Origin: Paracoccaceae bacterium
Lineage (GTDB): Bacteria; Pseudomonadota; Alphaproteobacteria; Rhodobacterales; Rhodobacteraceae
NCBI GenBank assembly: GCA_014239455.1
Contig: JAAZYV010000006.1
Coordinates: forward strand, 109,445-173,444
Length of the DNA: 64,000 nucleotides
Direction: 5' to 3'
A program made the position numbers and the translations under genes. Shown here piece by piece: positions 20,495-29,558 of this stretch (positions within the stretch are counted from its first letter, which is position 1; each line of letters opens with the position of its first letter). The notes below the pieces were generated by a model. It ran no database searches, was not told the DNA's origin, and was given only the letters and a program-made list of their open reading frames with translations.

Positions 20495-21123
20495 AAGAAA
20501 AAGAAGTAAATAAACCATTCTCCAAACTGGCTTTAGAGCTAGGGCCACTGATCATTTTCTTCGTATCTTATTATAATGCACCAATTCCTGAAAGTATGGT
20601 TAAAGATTCTGGTCAAGCTGACGTTTTTAAGATCATTTTTGCGACTAAAATATTTGTTCCAACAATCTTGATCGCTCTGTTTTTAGGTTGGTGGCAGACT
20701 CGTCAACTTGCTAAAATGCCTCTCATCACAGCTATTTTAGTAGTAGTTTTTGGAGGATTAACTATTTGGCTGAACAACCCAGTTTTCATAAAAATGAAAC
20801 CTACAGTGATTTATCTTATCTTTGCAGCAGTTTTAGGTTATGGAATTATTAAGAGAAAGGCCTATCTCAAATATTTGATGGGTTCTGCAATCCTCCTGAC
20901 TGAAGAGGGTTGGATGAAATTGAGCAAAAGATTTTCAGTTCTTTTTATTTTGTTGGCGATAGGGAATGAAATAGTATGGAGAACTTTTTCCCAAGATTTT
21001 TGGGTCAATTTTAAGACTTTTGGTCTCCCTGTTATTCTTTTAGTTTTCATGATTTCACAAGTTAAACTATTGAGCACCTATTCTTCTGATCCCATCAAGA
21101 ATGATATAAAATCTCAAGATTAA
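20491..21123 (+). CDS. ispZ: Inner membrane protein YciB/IspZ (septation protein A family)
   Basis: 210 aa polytopic membrane protein with five to six hydrophobic helices. Family features are LALELGPLIIFFVSYY near the N-terminus, GWWQTRQL, FGGLTIWLNNPVFIKMKPT and the NEIVWRTFSQDFWVNFKTFG block. Implicated in cell-envelope and division processes; exact role unsettled. Downstream of ftsY; its stop overlaps the convergent ccmG stop within TTAATTAA. Confidence 0.9.
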   Translation: MKEKEVNKPFSKLALELGPLIIFFVSYYNAPIPESMVKDSGQADVFKIIFATKIFVPTILIALFLGWWQTRQLAKMPLITAILVVVFGGLTIWLNNPVFIKMKPTVIYLIFAAVLGYGIIKRKAYLKYLMGSAILLTEEGWMKLSKRFSVLFILLAIGNEIVWRTFSQDFWVNFKTFGLPVILLVFMISQVKLLSTYSSDPIKNDIKSQD

Positions 21124-21686
21124 TTAAGTAAACTCTTAATAGTTTTTTTGTATATATCTTTAGTTATTGGACCTGGGTGCCTATAAATTATATGTCCTTT
21201 TTGGTCCATAACAAACGTTTCTGGAACACCATAAACACCCCACTCAAGGGCATTTCTCCCAATAGGATCAGCTCCTAGCTTACTAAAAGGATTACCATAT
21301 TTAGTTAGAAAATTTAAGGCAGATACCTCCTTATCTTTATAATTTACCCCAATTATTTTTACATTATGCATCGAGGAAATTTTATCAAGCTGGGGGTGTT
21401 CAGCTCTGCAAGGTGGACACCAGCTAGACCAGAAATTGATGAGTCTAATTTGTTTCCCGTTCATAGATTGCAAGTCTTCTTCAGTAACTCTAGGTAGCTT
21501 CCCTAATGGATCTAGAATAAGAGGAGGAGGTTTTTTGCCAATGTATGCAGATGGCATATTATCACTATTATCATTTTTTAATGCGGTAAGAGCCAGGATT
21601 ATTAGTAATAAGAATATGGTTAATGGGATTATCTTAATCCAATTAATCATCTTTGGTATTGATGCTTTTTTCCTGTTCAATAACAA
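21120..21686 (-). CDS. ccmG: Thiol:disulfide interchange protein CcmG/DsbE
   Basis: Membrane-anchored periplasmic thioredoxin that reduces apocytochrome c or CcmH for heme attachment. An N-terminal anchor helix precedes a thioredoxin domain with WCPPC active site (FWSSWCPPCRAEHP) and the cis-Pro segment YGVPETFVMD. Start is uncertain: TTG at 21686 has AAGGAG four bases upstream inside ccmD; TTG at 21680 or ATG at 21650, overlapping the ccmD stop, are alternatives. Last gene of ccmABCDG. Confidence 0.92.
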   Translation of the reverse strand: MLLNRKKASIPKMINWIKIIPLTIFLLLIILALTALKNDNSDNMPSAYIGKKPPPLILDPLGKLPRVTEEDLQSMNGKQIRLINFWSSWCPPCRAEHPQLDKISSMHNVKIIGVNYKDKEVSALNFLTKYGNPFSKLGADPIGRNALEWGVYGVPETFVMDQKGHIIYRHPGPITKDIYKKTIKSLLN

Positions 21687-21807
21687 GCAACTCCTTTCTT
21701 ACCTTTCTTGATTTTAACACAGTTTGAGTTATCAAGGTTATTATCAGAAAGCTGGTGCCGCCATAGGCTGATATTATTGTCCAGGTATATTTACCAAAAT
21801 CTATCAT
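21643..21807 (-). CDS. ccmD: Heme exporter protein CcmD
   Basis: 54 codons read from the sequence: starts MIDFGKYTWTIISAYGGTS, then a single transmembrane helix (LIITLITQTVL) and a basic/acidic cytoplasmic tail with SRKVRKELL. The size, the FGKYTWTIISAYG-type N-terminus and the position between ccmC and ccmG identify CcmD, which helps release holo-CcmE from CcmC. ATG overlaps the ccmC stop by four bases (ATGA). Confidence 0.88.
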   Translation of the reverse strand: MIDFGKYTWTIISAYGGTSFLIITLITQTVLKSRKVRKELLVIEQEKSINTKDD

Positions 21808-22547
21808 TTTTCTGAATTTCTTCTCATCAGACTGGTCGTTCTTCTAATTCTAATCTCCGTGCGAGTTCTGATTAATAGGAGAGTTAAAAAGAGAGAAAAA
21901 AATCCGAACAAACATACCAAAAGGGGGAGATAAAAAACATTGGAGATATTCTCTTCTTTATCTAGTGACATAGATGCCCCTTGGTGCAAGCCTTGACTCC
22001 AAAAAAGAACTGCATACCTGGACAGTAACGCAAAGATTGACCCAATTATACAGAGTAATGCTGACAAATCGCCAACTTTTTCATTATACTCCAGCGCAGA
22101 CCATATACTTATATACCCAATATAAAACATTAAAAGGATAGCGAAGGATGTCAGTCTAGGATCCCAAACCCAATAAGTCCCCCAGATTGGTTTGCCCCAA
22201 ATAGCTCCAGTTAAAATAGCAATAAGGGTCATTGTAAGACCAATTGGGGCAGCAGCTTTAGCCGCTAGTAGACTTACGTGGTGCCGGCGTACTAGCCAAA
22301 TAATTGAGGTAATCAGCATCATGATATAGATATTAATGGCAAGAAATGCACTTGGAACATGGATATAGATGATCTTTACAGCAGAGCCTTGGTGGAAATC
22401 GTCTGGTGTAAAGAAGATACCCCAAGGGATACCCACAACCAGGCTAAATATGGTAACAATTACTAATAAAGGAATTAATTTACCTGATATTGAGACAAAG
22501 CGTTTCGGATTAGCAATTTCCCATATTGATCTTCTATTTTTATGCAT
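21804..22547 (-). CDS. ccmC: Heme exporter protein CcmC
   Basis: Heme handling protein that attaches heme to CcmE. About 247 aa with six membrane helices and the tryptophan-rich WWD signature WGKPIWGTYWVWDPRLTS on the periplasmic side. Conserved His in YIHVPSAF and in the GLHQGAS segment are the expected heme ligands. ATG at 22547 preferred over TTG one codon upstream. Overlaps ccmD; ccmB ends ten bases before. Confidence 0.95.
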   Translation of the reverse strand: MHKNRRSIWEIANPKRFVSISGKLIPLLVIVTIFSLVVGIPWGIFFTPDDFHQGSAVKIIYIHVPSAFLAINIYIMMLITSIIWLVRRHHVSLLAAKAAAPIGLTMTLIAILTGAIWGKPIWGTYWVWDPRLTSFAILLMFYIGYISIWSALEYNEKVGDLSALLCIIGSIFALLSRYAVLFWSQGLHQGASMSLDKEENISNVFYLPLLVCLFGFFSLFLTLLLIRTRTEIRIRRTTSLMRRNSEK

Positions 22548-22557
22548 CAAGTACTTT

Positions 22558-23220
22558 CTAAGTGTAATGAACTTTTATAATCATGGAAGTGATGAAAGGT
22601 GTTATTGCAATGCAGACCAAAGAAATAGCGAGTAAAATTAAGAATGCACTGGAATCATAGATAGAATTGGTTAATAGCATGGAAATCTTAATACCAAACA
22701 CTAATATGGGCAAAAAAGTGGGTAATATGAAGATAGATAATAATAAGTGGCTACCTCTTTCCCCTAAAGTCAGAGCAGCACCAATAGTGGAAATAAAACT
22801 AATAGCTGGGGTTCCTATAAGCATAACAAGTAATATCCACAAAGCAGAGTCAAAGGCTATTCCAAGAGGAATACAAACTAGTGGTGTCAAAACCATCATA
22901 GGCAGGCATGTTGTAAGCCAGTGAGTTATAGCTTTTAACATTATTATGGTTTCTAATGATATTGGAGAAAGCATTAACCAATCAAGGGTCCCGTCATCAT
23001 AATCTGTTTGGAACATAACTTTTACTGATAGCAGGGCTGATAAAGCCAAAGCAATCCACAAAATTGCTACAGAAGTTGCCGATGTCTTTACTCCGAATTG
23101 GCTGATACTGATACTGGCAGTCAAAATAATAATTATGAAAAAACAAGTAGACAAAAATAGACTCTTGCTGGTGGTAGAAAATTTCATTTCGTGTCTTAAA
23201 ATATATATAAATGGTTTCAT
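22558..23220 (-). CDS. ccmB: Heme exporter protein CcmB
   Basis: Membrane component of the CcmAB transporter. 220 aa, six hydrophobic helices; the conserved FQTDYDDGTLDWLMLSP segment (about residues 70-86) is characteristic, as is the ALTLGERGSHLLLSIFILP stretch. Starts six bases after ccmA. Confidence 0.94.
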   Translation of the reverse strand: MKPFIYILRHEMKFSTTSKSLFLSTCFFIIIILTASISISQFGVKTSATSVAILWIALALSALLSVKVMFQTDYDDGTLDWLMLSPISLETIIMLKAITHWLTTCLPMMVLTPLVCIPLGIAFDSALWILLVMLIGTPAISFISTIGAALTLGERGSHLLLSIFILPTFLPILVFGIKISMLLTNSIYDSSAFLILLAISLVCIAITPFITSMIIKVHYT

Positions 23221-23226
23221 TTGTTT

Positions 23227-23862
23227 TTATATGAATGGATCATTTTGCTCAGTTGAAGATTTTTTCATACTTAGTAGAATTTCAAAACTTGGGTTAATTC
23301 CTATATTGTCATGAGTAGCTATAAAAGCTGAACCTCCATTGTCACAATGGTCTTTTAAAGATTCTTTAAATAGTTGAACATTATTGTCATCTAGAGACAC
23401 TGTAGGTTCATCTAAAAACCAAAATCTCTTCTTCTCTATAGACAGGCGGGTTAAAGCTACCCTCCTGCGCTGTCCCTCGGAGCATTGGTATAGCTTTTTC
23501 TTTAGAATTGAATGAACTTTCATTGGGTCAGATTCAAAGTTGTACGTATTTTGTGAAACCCCTTGCCAAAGTAATATTTGCTCGATTACGGTTAGCTGGG
23601 GCTTCAGTACATTTTCATGACCCAGGTATAAGAAGTTTTCTGCACGGATTTCTCTGTCATTAGTGATGTCTTGGTCATCAAGGGTTATATATCCAGTCTC
23701 AGATTTCAAGAATCCGACCAATAATCTTATTAGTGTAGATTTCCCAGATCCATTTGATCCTTTCACAAAACATATAGAACCAGAATTGATAGAAAAATTA
23801 ATTTCAGAGAATATTAAGCTTTCACCTCGTTTACATGATAAAGAATGTCCAGTTAACTTCAT
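23227..23862 (-). CDS. ccmA: Cytochrome c biogenesis ATP-binding protein CcmA
   Basis: ABC ATPase of the heme-export/maturation system. 211 aa: Walker A GSNGSGKST (about 36-44), Q-loop region, signature SEGQRRRVALTRL, Walker B WFLDEP and switch His in ATHD. First gene of the leftward ccmABCDG operon; a 175-bp region separates it from divergent acnA, the ccm/acnA neighbourhood being typical of Rhodobacterales. Cytochromes such as the FccA-like protein at 49475 need this pathway. Confidence 0.95.
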   Translation of the reverse strand: MKLTGHSLSCKRGESLIFSEINFSINSGSICFVKGSNGSGKSTLIRLLVGFLKSETGYITLDDQDITNDREIRAENFLYLGHENVLKPQLTVIEQILLWQGVSQNTYNFESDPMKVHSILKKKLYQCSEGQRRRVALTRLSIEKKRFWFLDEPTVSLDDNNVQLFKESLKDHCDNGGSAFIATHDNIGINPSFEILLSMKKSSTEQNDPFI

Positions 23863-24037
23863 TTTAAAAATCTATAAATGCTTGAAATTTGTCTGATACT
23901 ATTTGAAATCTAGGAAGTAAATGTTTATTACACATAATAGAATTTTAGGAAACAGGTTAAGATTAGGAAATTGTGAAACTTTAGCTTGTTAACGCTACTT
24001 TGATCTTCTAGAGAAGACAGTATTTGGAGTAATAGTG

Positions 24038-26725
24038 ATGATTACAGTTGGAAGCAACTCGTTAAACTGTAGAAGAAAGTTTAGCTTAGCTGGGGAAGAT
24101 TACACCTACTATTCGATTTTAGCATTAGAAGAGAGTGGTCTCGGAGATTTTGGAAAGTTACCAGTTTGTTTAAAAGTGCTTTTGGAAAACTTACTCAGGT
24201 TTAATTTTGAGGAAGAAGTCGGGATCAATCAGATAAAGGCATTTAAATTGTGGTCAGAGAACTCAGGACGATATAGCGAAGAGATATCTTTCAGACCCTC
24301 TAGAGTCTTAATGCAAGATTTTACTGGGGTCCCAGCAGTGGTCGATCTCGCTGCAATGCGTGATGCGATGGTTGAATTAGGCGGTGATCCGAAAAAAATT
24401 AATCCGCTAAACCCAGTGGATTTAGTAATTGATCATTCTGTGATGATTGATTTTTTTGGAACAGCAGATTCATTTAGTAAAAATGTGAAGAGAGAATATG
24501 ATAGAAATCTAGAACGATATAGTTTTCTGAAATGGGGTCAGCAGGCTTTTCAGAATTTTAGAGTCGTACCTCCAGGTACCGGAATATGCCATCAAGTTAA
24601 TTTAGAGTACCTTAGCAAGACAGTTTGGACAGATGTGGACCAAACTGGCAAGTTGATAGCCTATCCTGATACTCTCGTTGGTACTGATAGTCATACCACA
24701 ATGGTTAATGGCTTAGCAGTTTTAGGTTGGGGTGTTGGAGGTATTGAGGCTGAGGCCGCAATGTTAGGACAGCCAATTTCCATGCTTTTACCGGAAGTTA
24801 TCGGTGTCAAATTCACTGGAAAAATGAGTGAGGGTGTAACGGCGACGGACTTAGTTTTAAAAATAGTGAAGGTGTTACGGGACTACGGTGTAGTTGGTAA
24901 ATTTGTTGAGTTTTTCGGTGAAGGCCTAAAAAACCTAAAATTGGCAGATAGAGCTACGATAGCTAATATGGCTCCAGAGTATGGGGCAACATGTGGTTTT
25001 TTCCCAGTCGATCAAGAAACCTTGAAGTATCTTCAGCTATCAGGGAGAGAAAGAAAACTAATTAATTTAGTTGAAAAGTACTCAAAAGAAAATGGCATGT
25101 GGGCTGGTTCAGGATATAACCCCATCTACACAGACATTATAGATCTTGATATTAGTGAGATAGTGCCGGCAATTTCAGGGCCAAGGAGACCACAAGATCA
25201 TGTCCCATTAATGACCGCCAGTAGAGCTTTCAATCAAGAGCTGTGTAAAACATATTCTCAAAAAACTAAGAAAAAGGTTAGAGTGCAAGGCAAAAATTTT
25301 TCTTTGGATTCTGGAAAAATTGTCATAGCAGCTATAACTTCGTGTACCAACACTTCTAATCCAAGTGTGATGATTGCAGCAGGATTAGTTGCTCGCAAAG
25401 CCAAGGCAGTTGGTCTAAAACCTAAACCATGGGTTAAAACGTCGTTAGCACCAGGCAGTAAAGTAGTTTCAGACTATTTGATTAAGTCTGGTTTGCAGAA
25501 TGATCTAAATTGGCTTGGATTTAATCTTGCAGGGTATGGATGCACAACCTGTATAGGTAATTCTGGACCACTGGATTTAGAAATTTCCAAAGCAATTGCA
25601 AAAGGTAATATAGTAGCAGTTTCGATATTATCTGGTAACCGCAATTTTGAGGGTAGGATCAGTCCGGATGTGAAAGCAAACTATCTCGCATCTCCACCAC
25701 TAGTAGTAGTATACTCTTTGGTTGGTGACATTAGTGTAGATTTAATCAATGAAGCATTAGGGCATGACAAAGATGGTTTAGAGATTTTTCTTAAAGACTT
25801 GTGGCCAACCTCTGATGAGATTAATCTTTTGTTAGACCAGGTTGTTACCCGGAAATCATTCCAAGATCAGTATGCCATAGTCTTTGAAGGAGATGAGAAT
25901 TGGCAATCAGTGGAGACTATTTTCGGTGAAACATATTCATGGCCTTTAGAGTCGACTTATGTTCAAAACCCACCCTATTTCAAGAATATGGGAATGGATA
26001 AAGGGAAACTAAATGATATAGAAAATGCTCGCATACTTGCCATTCTAGGAGACATGGTCACTACAGACCATATTTCTCCTGCAGGTTCTTTTAAAGCCGA
26101 ACATCCAGCGGGACAGTATCTAGTTGAAAGACAAATTCCGGAAAGACAATTTAATTCTTATGGTTCTAGAAGAGGCAATCATGAAGTCATGATGCGTGGT
26201 ACTTTTGCAAATATAAGAATACGGAATGAAATACTAAATGGGGTCGAGGGTGGTTTTACAAGGGATCCAGAGGGCAATATTAGTTCAATTTTTGATGCAG
26301 CCATGGCATTTAGAAAAGAGAAAACGCCGCTCGTAGTAATTGCAGGAAAAGAATATGGAGCAGGTTCTTCAAGAGACTGGGCGGCTAAAGGCACGTCTCT
26401 ATTAGGGGTAAAGGCTGTAATTGCAGAAAGTTTTGAAAGAATTCATAGGTCGAACCTTATTGGTATGGGTGTAATTCCATTTGAATTTGAGAAGAGTATG
26501 GACAGGAAAAAGCTTCGTCTAAATGGCTCAGAGACGGTATCAATATTCGGCCTTTCGGATCGCTTGGAGCCTTCTATGATATTGGATGCAAGGGTTACCT
26601 ACATTGGAGGAGATTCATTAAATTTTCAGGTGAAATGTAGGATAGATACCAGAGTTGAACTTGAATACGTCATGCATGGTGGAGTGTTACATTATGTCCT
26701 TCGCAATCTAGCAAAAGCAAATTAA
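24038..26725 (+). CDS. acnA: Aconitate hydratase A
   Basis: TCA-cycle isomerisation of citrate to isocitrate, [4Fe-4S] enzyme of the AcnA/IRP1 family. 895 aa, normal length. Cluster cysteines: SCTNTSNPSVM and GYGCTTCIGNSG. Other blocks: GTDSHTTMVNGLAVLGWGVGG, GNRNFEGR, and the swivelling domain with EYGAGSSRDWAAKG and GVIPFEF. ATG 24038, eight bases after GGAG, is preferred over GTG 24035. Divergent from ccmA. Confidence 0.97.
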   Translation: MITVGSNSLNCRRKFSLAGEDYTYYSILALEESGLGDFGKLPVCLKVLLENLLRFNFEEEVGINQIKAFKLWSENSGRYSEEISFRPSRVLMQDFTGVPAVVDLAAMRDAMVELGGDPKKINPLNPVDLVIDHSVMIDFFGTADSFSKNVKREYDRNLERYSFLKWGQQAFQNFRVVPPGTGICHQVNLEYLSKTVWTDVDQTGKLIAYPDTLVGTDSHTTMVNGLAVLGWGVGGIEAEAAMLGQPISMLLPEVIGVKFTGKMSEGVTATDLVLKIVKVLRDYGVVGKFVEFFGEGLKNLKLADRATIANMAPEYGATCGFFPVDQETLKYLQLSGRERKLINLVEKYSKENGMWAGSGYNPIYTDIIDLDISEIVPAISGPRRPQDHVPLMTASRAFNQELCKTYSQKTKKKVRVQGKNFSLDSGKIVIAAITSCTNTSNPSVMIAAGLVARKAKAVGLKPKPWVKTSLAPGSKVVSDYLIKSGLQNDLNWLGFNLAGYGCTTCIGNSGPLDLEISKAIAKGNIVAVSILSGNRNFEGRISPDVKANYLASPPLVVVYSLVGDISVDLINEALGHDKDGLEIFLKDLWPTSDEINLLLDQVVTRKSFQDQYAIVFEGDENWQSVETIFGETYSWPLESTYVQNPPYFKNMGMDKGKLNDIENARILAILGDMVTTDHISPAGSFKAEHPAGQYLVERQIPERQFNSYGSRRGNHEVMMRGTFANIRIRNEILNGVEGGFTRDPEGNISSIFDAAMAFRKEKTPLVVIAGKEYGAGSSRDWAAKGTSLLGVKAVIAESFERIHRSNLIGMGVIPFEFEKSMDRKKLRLNGSETVSIFGLSDRLEPSMILDARVTYIGGDSLNFQVKCRIDTRVELEYVMHGGVLHYVLRNLAKAN

Positions 26726-26757
26726 TTGATTATTAAATTGGTAGTGGTAGATTGACA

Positions 26758-27537
26758 ATGCAACCATCTGTTTTTCGTTTCAGTGATACACAGTGGTTAT
26801 TCTTTTATATTATAGTGGTTCTATCTTGGATAGGAATTTTTTTAATGATTCTTGAAGCAAATCGAGGACCTGATTTAGAAAGTTTTTATGGTTCAGAGCT
26901 TTGGGCTACTTTATGCAAACCTGTTGAGAGTTATAGAGATTGGCCTTATTCTTTTTTGATGTGGGCTCTCATGGGAGTTGCCATGATGGTTCCAACGATT
27001 TATCCGACTCTGGAAACCTATGATGATCTAGTACATACAGGTGCAGCTCCTAAACTTGGCTTTTTCTACATACTGTTAGGTTTCCTCATGATTTGGCTTG
27101 GTTTTGCAATCTTAGCATCTCTTTTTCAGGTTTTCTTAACAGAACAACGTTTTTTAAGTTCTGATGGCAGGTTTATAAGTCCATTGGCTTCTACAATGCT
27201 TCTAATACTTGCGGGACTTTACCAATTCTCCAGTTTGAAAAAAGCATGCTTACATCGATGCCGACACCCTTTCACCTTCTTTTTAAGCAATTGGAATGGA
27301 AGACCTGAAAATATATTCTTTATAGGATTAAGGATCGGAATATTTTGTTTGGGTTGTTGTTGGCTTCTTATGCTCTTGGCTTTTGCAGGTGGTATCATGA
27401 ATATAGGCTTTATGGCAATTGCAACACTAGTGATGATTTGTGAGAAATTGCCAAAGTTTGGACAATATGTCACTTTACCGTTATCAGTTTTACTTTTGAT
27501 TTCCGGATCACTAGTTGCTATATCAAATTTCAACTAA
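26758..27537 (+). CDS. DUF2182 integral membrane protein
   Basis: 259 aa, about seven helices. DUF2182 hallmarks: WALMGVAMMVPT, GLYQFSSLKKACLHRCRHP (Lys-x2-Cys-x3-Cys motif thought to bind metal) and GLRIGIFCLGCCWLLMLL with a Cys-x2-Cys-Cys cluster. Annotated in databases as predicted metal-binding membrane protein; function unknown. Begins 32 bases after acnA and is followed 11 bases later by its usual partner, DUF1326. Confidence 0.8.
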   Translation: MQPSVFRFSDTQWLFFYIIVVLSWIGIFLMILEANRGPDLESFYGSELWATLCKPVESYRDWPYSFLMWALMGVAMMVPTIYPTLETYDDLVHTGAAPKLGFFYILLGFLMIWLGFAILASLFQVFLTEQRFLSSDGRFISPLASTMLLILAGLYQFSSLKKACLHRCRHPFTFFLSNWNGRPENIFFIGLRIGIFCLGCCWLLMLLAFAGGIMNIGFMAIATLVMICEKLPKFGQYVTLPLSVLLLISGSLVAISNFN

Positions 27538-27548
27538 AAGGATTATAT

Positions 27549-28184
27549 ATGAAACCAGTACTAACGTCTTTCCTAAAAAAGTGGAAAATTAAAGGTGAAC
27601 TCATATTAAATTGTAACTGCACAGTATTTTGTCCCTGTGTAGTGAGTTTGGGGAAACACCCTCCGACCGAAACATTCTGCCAAGCATGGACCGGAATAAG
27701 GATAGATGAGGGTTATTATGATAAGTATGATTTGTCTGGGATCAATATAGCTATGATGCTTGAAATACCTGGAAGAATGGCTAGAGGAAATTGGAAGGCT
27801 GCAGTCTTTATAGATGAAAATGCAAGTACGGAGGCATATGACGGCCTATTAAAAATTCTAAGTGGCCAGGCTCGTGGAACCACAGGGCTTTTTACTAAAT
27901 TGGTTAGTGAAATAATAGGCGTAGAAAGAGCTCAGATTTCTTATCAAACAGATGGTAATACACGCCATCTTACCGTGGGAAATAAAATACAAGGGGCAGT
28001 TACTCCTATTGTAGGCAATGATCCTAAACAGGAAGTTACTGTAAATAATACAAGATATTGGATGGGCTCTGACATAACAGTAGCCCAAGCAGATAAAGGT
28101 CGGGTTAGGGCTTTTGCCAGAATATGGGATTTCAAAGGATTAAGCGCAGAAATTTGTCAAATTGATTGGCACGGCCCAAATTAA
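27549..28184 (+). CDS. DUF1326 protein
   Basis: 211 aa, soluble, matching DUF1326. The N-terminal ILNCNCTVFCPCVVS carries four cysteines in a C-x-C-x4-C-x-C pattern that could bind metal. Other conserved blocks are ETFCQAWTGIRIDEG and the LSGQARGTTGLFTKL segment. Paired with DUF2182 in many proteobacteria, so a shared metal or redox role is likely but unproven. ATG at 27549 with AAAAGGA upstream. Confidence 0.78.
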   Translation: MKPVLTSFLKKWKIKGELILNCNCTVFCPCVVSLGKHPPTETFCQAWTGIRIDEGYYDKYDLSGINIAMMLEIPGRMARGNWKAAVFIDENASTEAYDGLLKILSGQARGTTGLFTKLVSEIIGVERAQISYQTDGNTRHLTVGNKIQGAVTPIVGNDPKQEVTVNNTRYWMGSDITVAQADKGRVRAFARIWDFKGLSAEICQIDWHGPN

Positions 28185-28222
28185 TAAGAAAAAGCAAAGT
28201 TTAAAATATATTGGAGGAAAAA

Positions 28223-29467
28223 TTGGCTGAAAAAGAAATTTTTGAGTTGGGAGAAAAACCAACATTAGGTGAGGTTCCGAAGAAAATGCATGCTTTTTTG
28301 GTTAGGCAGGATAGATTTGGTAAACCTATAGATTCATGGCAGAGAGGACTCATTGATGTGCCAAAGCTGGGACCAAAAGATGTGTTGGTCTATGTGATGG
28401 CCACAGGTATTAATTACAACAATGTGTGGGCTGCTTTAGGGTATCCGATAGATGTCATTGCGGATAGACAAAAGAAAGGTGAACCAGAAGATTTTCACGC
28501 TGGAGGTTCAGATGCTTCTGGAATTGTATGGGCGGTAGGCGAGCAGGCAGAAGATTTTAAAATAGGAGATGAAGTCGTTGTGCATTCAGGTTGGTGGGAA
28601 CCAGAAGACCCCTGGGTCCTATCAGGAAAAGATCCTATGTTAGCCCCTAGCGTAAGAATTTGGGGATACCAGACGAACTATGGTTCCTATTGTCAGTTTG
28701 CAAAGGCCCAATCACACCAATTAAAGAAGAAACCTAAACATTTGAGTTGGGAAGAGGCGGCTTGCTATATGCTATGTGCTTCCACTGCATATCGACAACT
28801 CATGGGTTGGAGCCCACATACCGTGGAAGAAGGGGACATAGTACTTGTATGGGGAGCAGCGGGTGGTTTAGGGGCCTTGGCATTACAAATCGTATCTGCG
28901 TTGGGAGCCAAACCAATTGCTGTAATCTCGGATGAAAGTAAGCGGCAATTTTGTATGGAAAAAGGAGCAATCGGTGTCATCAACAGAAATGATTTTAATC
29001 ACTGGGGTGTTCTTCCAGCAACGGATGCTCCTGAATATAAAGCTTGGTTATCAGGAGCAAGATCTTTTGGAAAAGCGATATGGGAAATAGTAGGAGAACG
29101 GAAAAATCCAAAAATTGTTTTTGAGCATCCTGGTGAAGCAACATTACCTACGTCGTGTTTCATCTGTGACTTAGGCGGAATGGTTGTGATTTGTGCCGGG
29201 ACATCTGGCTACAATGTCACTCTTGACCTTAGGTATCATTGGATGCAGCAAAAAAGACTACAAGGATCTCATCTAGCTAATGATGAACAAGCTGAAGCAG
29301 TCAACGACTTAATCATCGCAAAAAGGGTTGATCCTTGCCTGTCAAAGACCTATTCGTTTGATGAGATTGGACATGCCCATCAATTGATGCATGATAACAA
29401 ACACCCTTATGGCAATATGGCATGTCTCGTAAATGCACTTTCTAAGGGGGAAGGAAGAACAGGTTGA
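28223..29467 (+). CDS. ccr: Crotonyl-CoA carboxylase/reductase
   Basis: NADPH-dependent reductive carboxylation of crotonyl-CoA to ethylmalonyl-CoA, key step of the ethylmalonyl-CoA pathway for acetyl-CoA assimilation. 414 aa of the medium-chain dehydrogenase fold. Supporting blocks: [63 protein letters not shown] loop [13 protein letters not shown] and [10 protein letters not shown]. The NYN and GSHxAN motifs are kept in carboxylating members, unlike simple enoyl reductases. Start TTG at 28223, five bases after GGAGG. Other pathway genes (ecm, mcd, mch) are not in the window. Confidence 0.93.
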   Translation: MAEKEIFELGEKPTLGEVPKKMHAFLVRQDRFGKPIDSWQRGLIDVPKLGPKDVLVYVMATGINYNNVWAALGYPIDVIADRQKKGEPEDFHAGGSDASGIVWAVGEQAEDFKIGDEVVVHSGWWEPEDPWVLSGKDPMLAPSVRIWGYQTNYGSYCQFAKAQSHQLKKKPKHLSWEEAACYMLCASTAYRQLMGWSPHTVEEGDIVLVWGAAGGLGALALQIVSALGAKPIAVISDESKRQFCMEKGAIGVINRNDFNHWGVLPATDAPEYKAWLSGARSFGKAIWEIVGERKNPKIVFEHPGEATLPTSCFICDLGGMVVICAGTSGYNVTLDLRYHWMQQKRLQGSHLANDEQAEAVNDLIIAKRVDPCLSKTYSFDEIGHAHQLMHDNKHPYGNMACLVNALSKGEGRTG

Positions 29468-29558
29468 TATAATCCACGTAATTGTAGTTTTTAAAAGAAT
29501 AAGAATAAATAATGTTAGTGGAATCATATCCAAACCATTTTTCCTGGGAGAATAGAAT

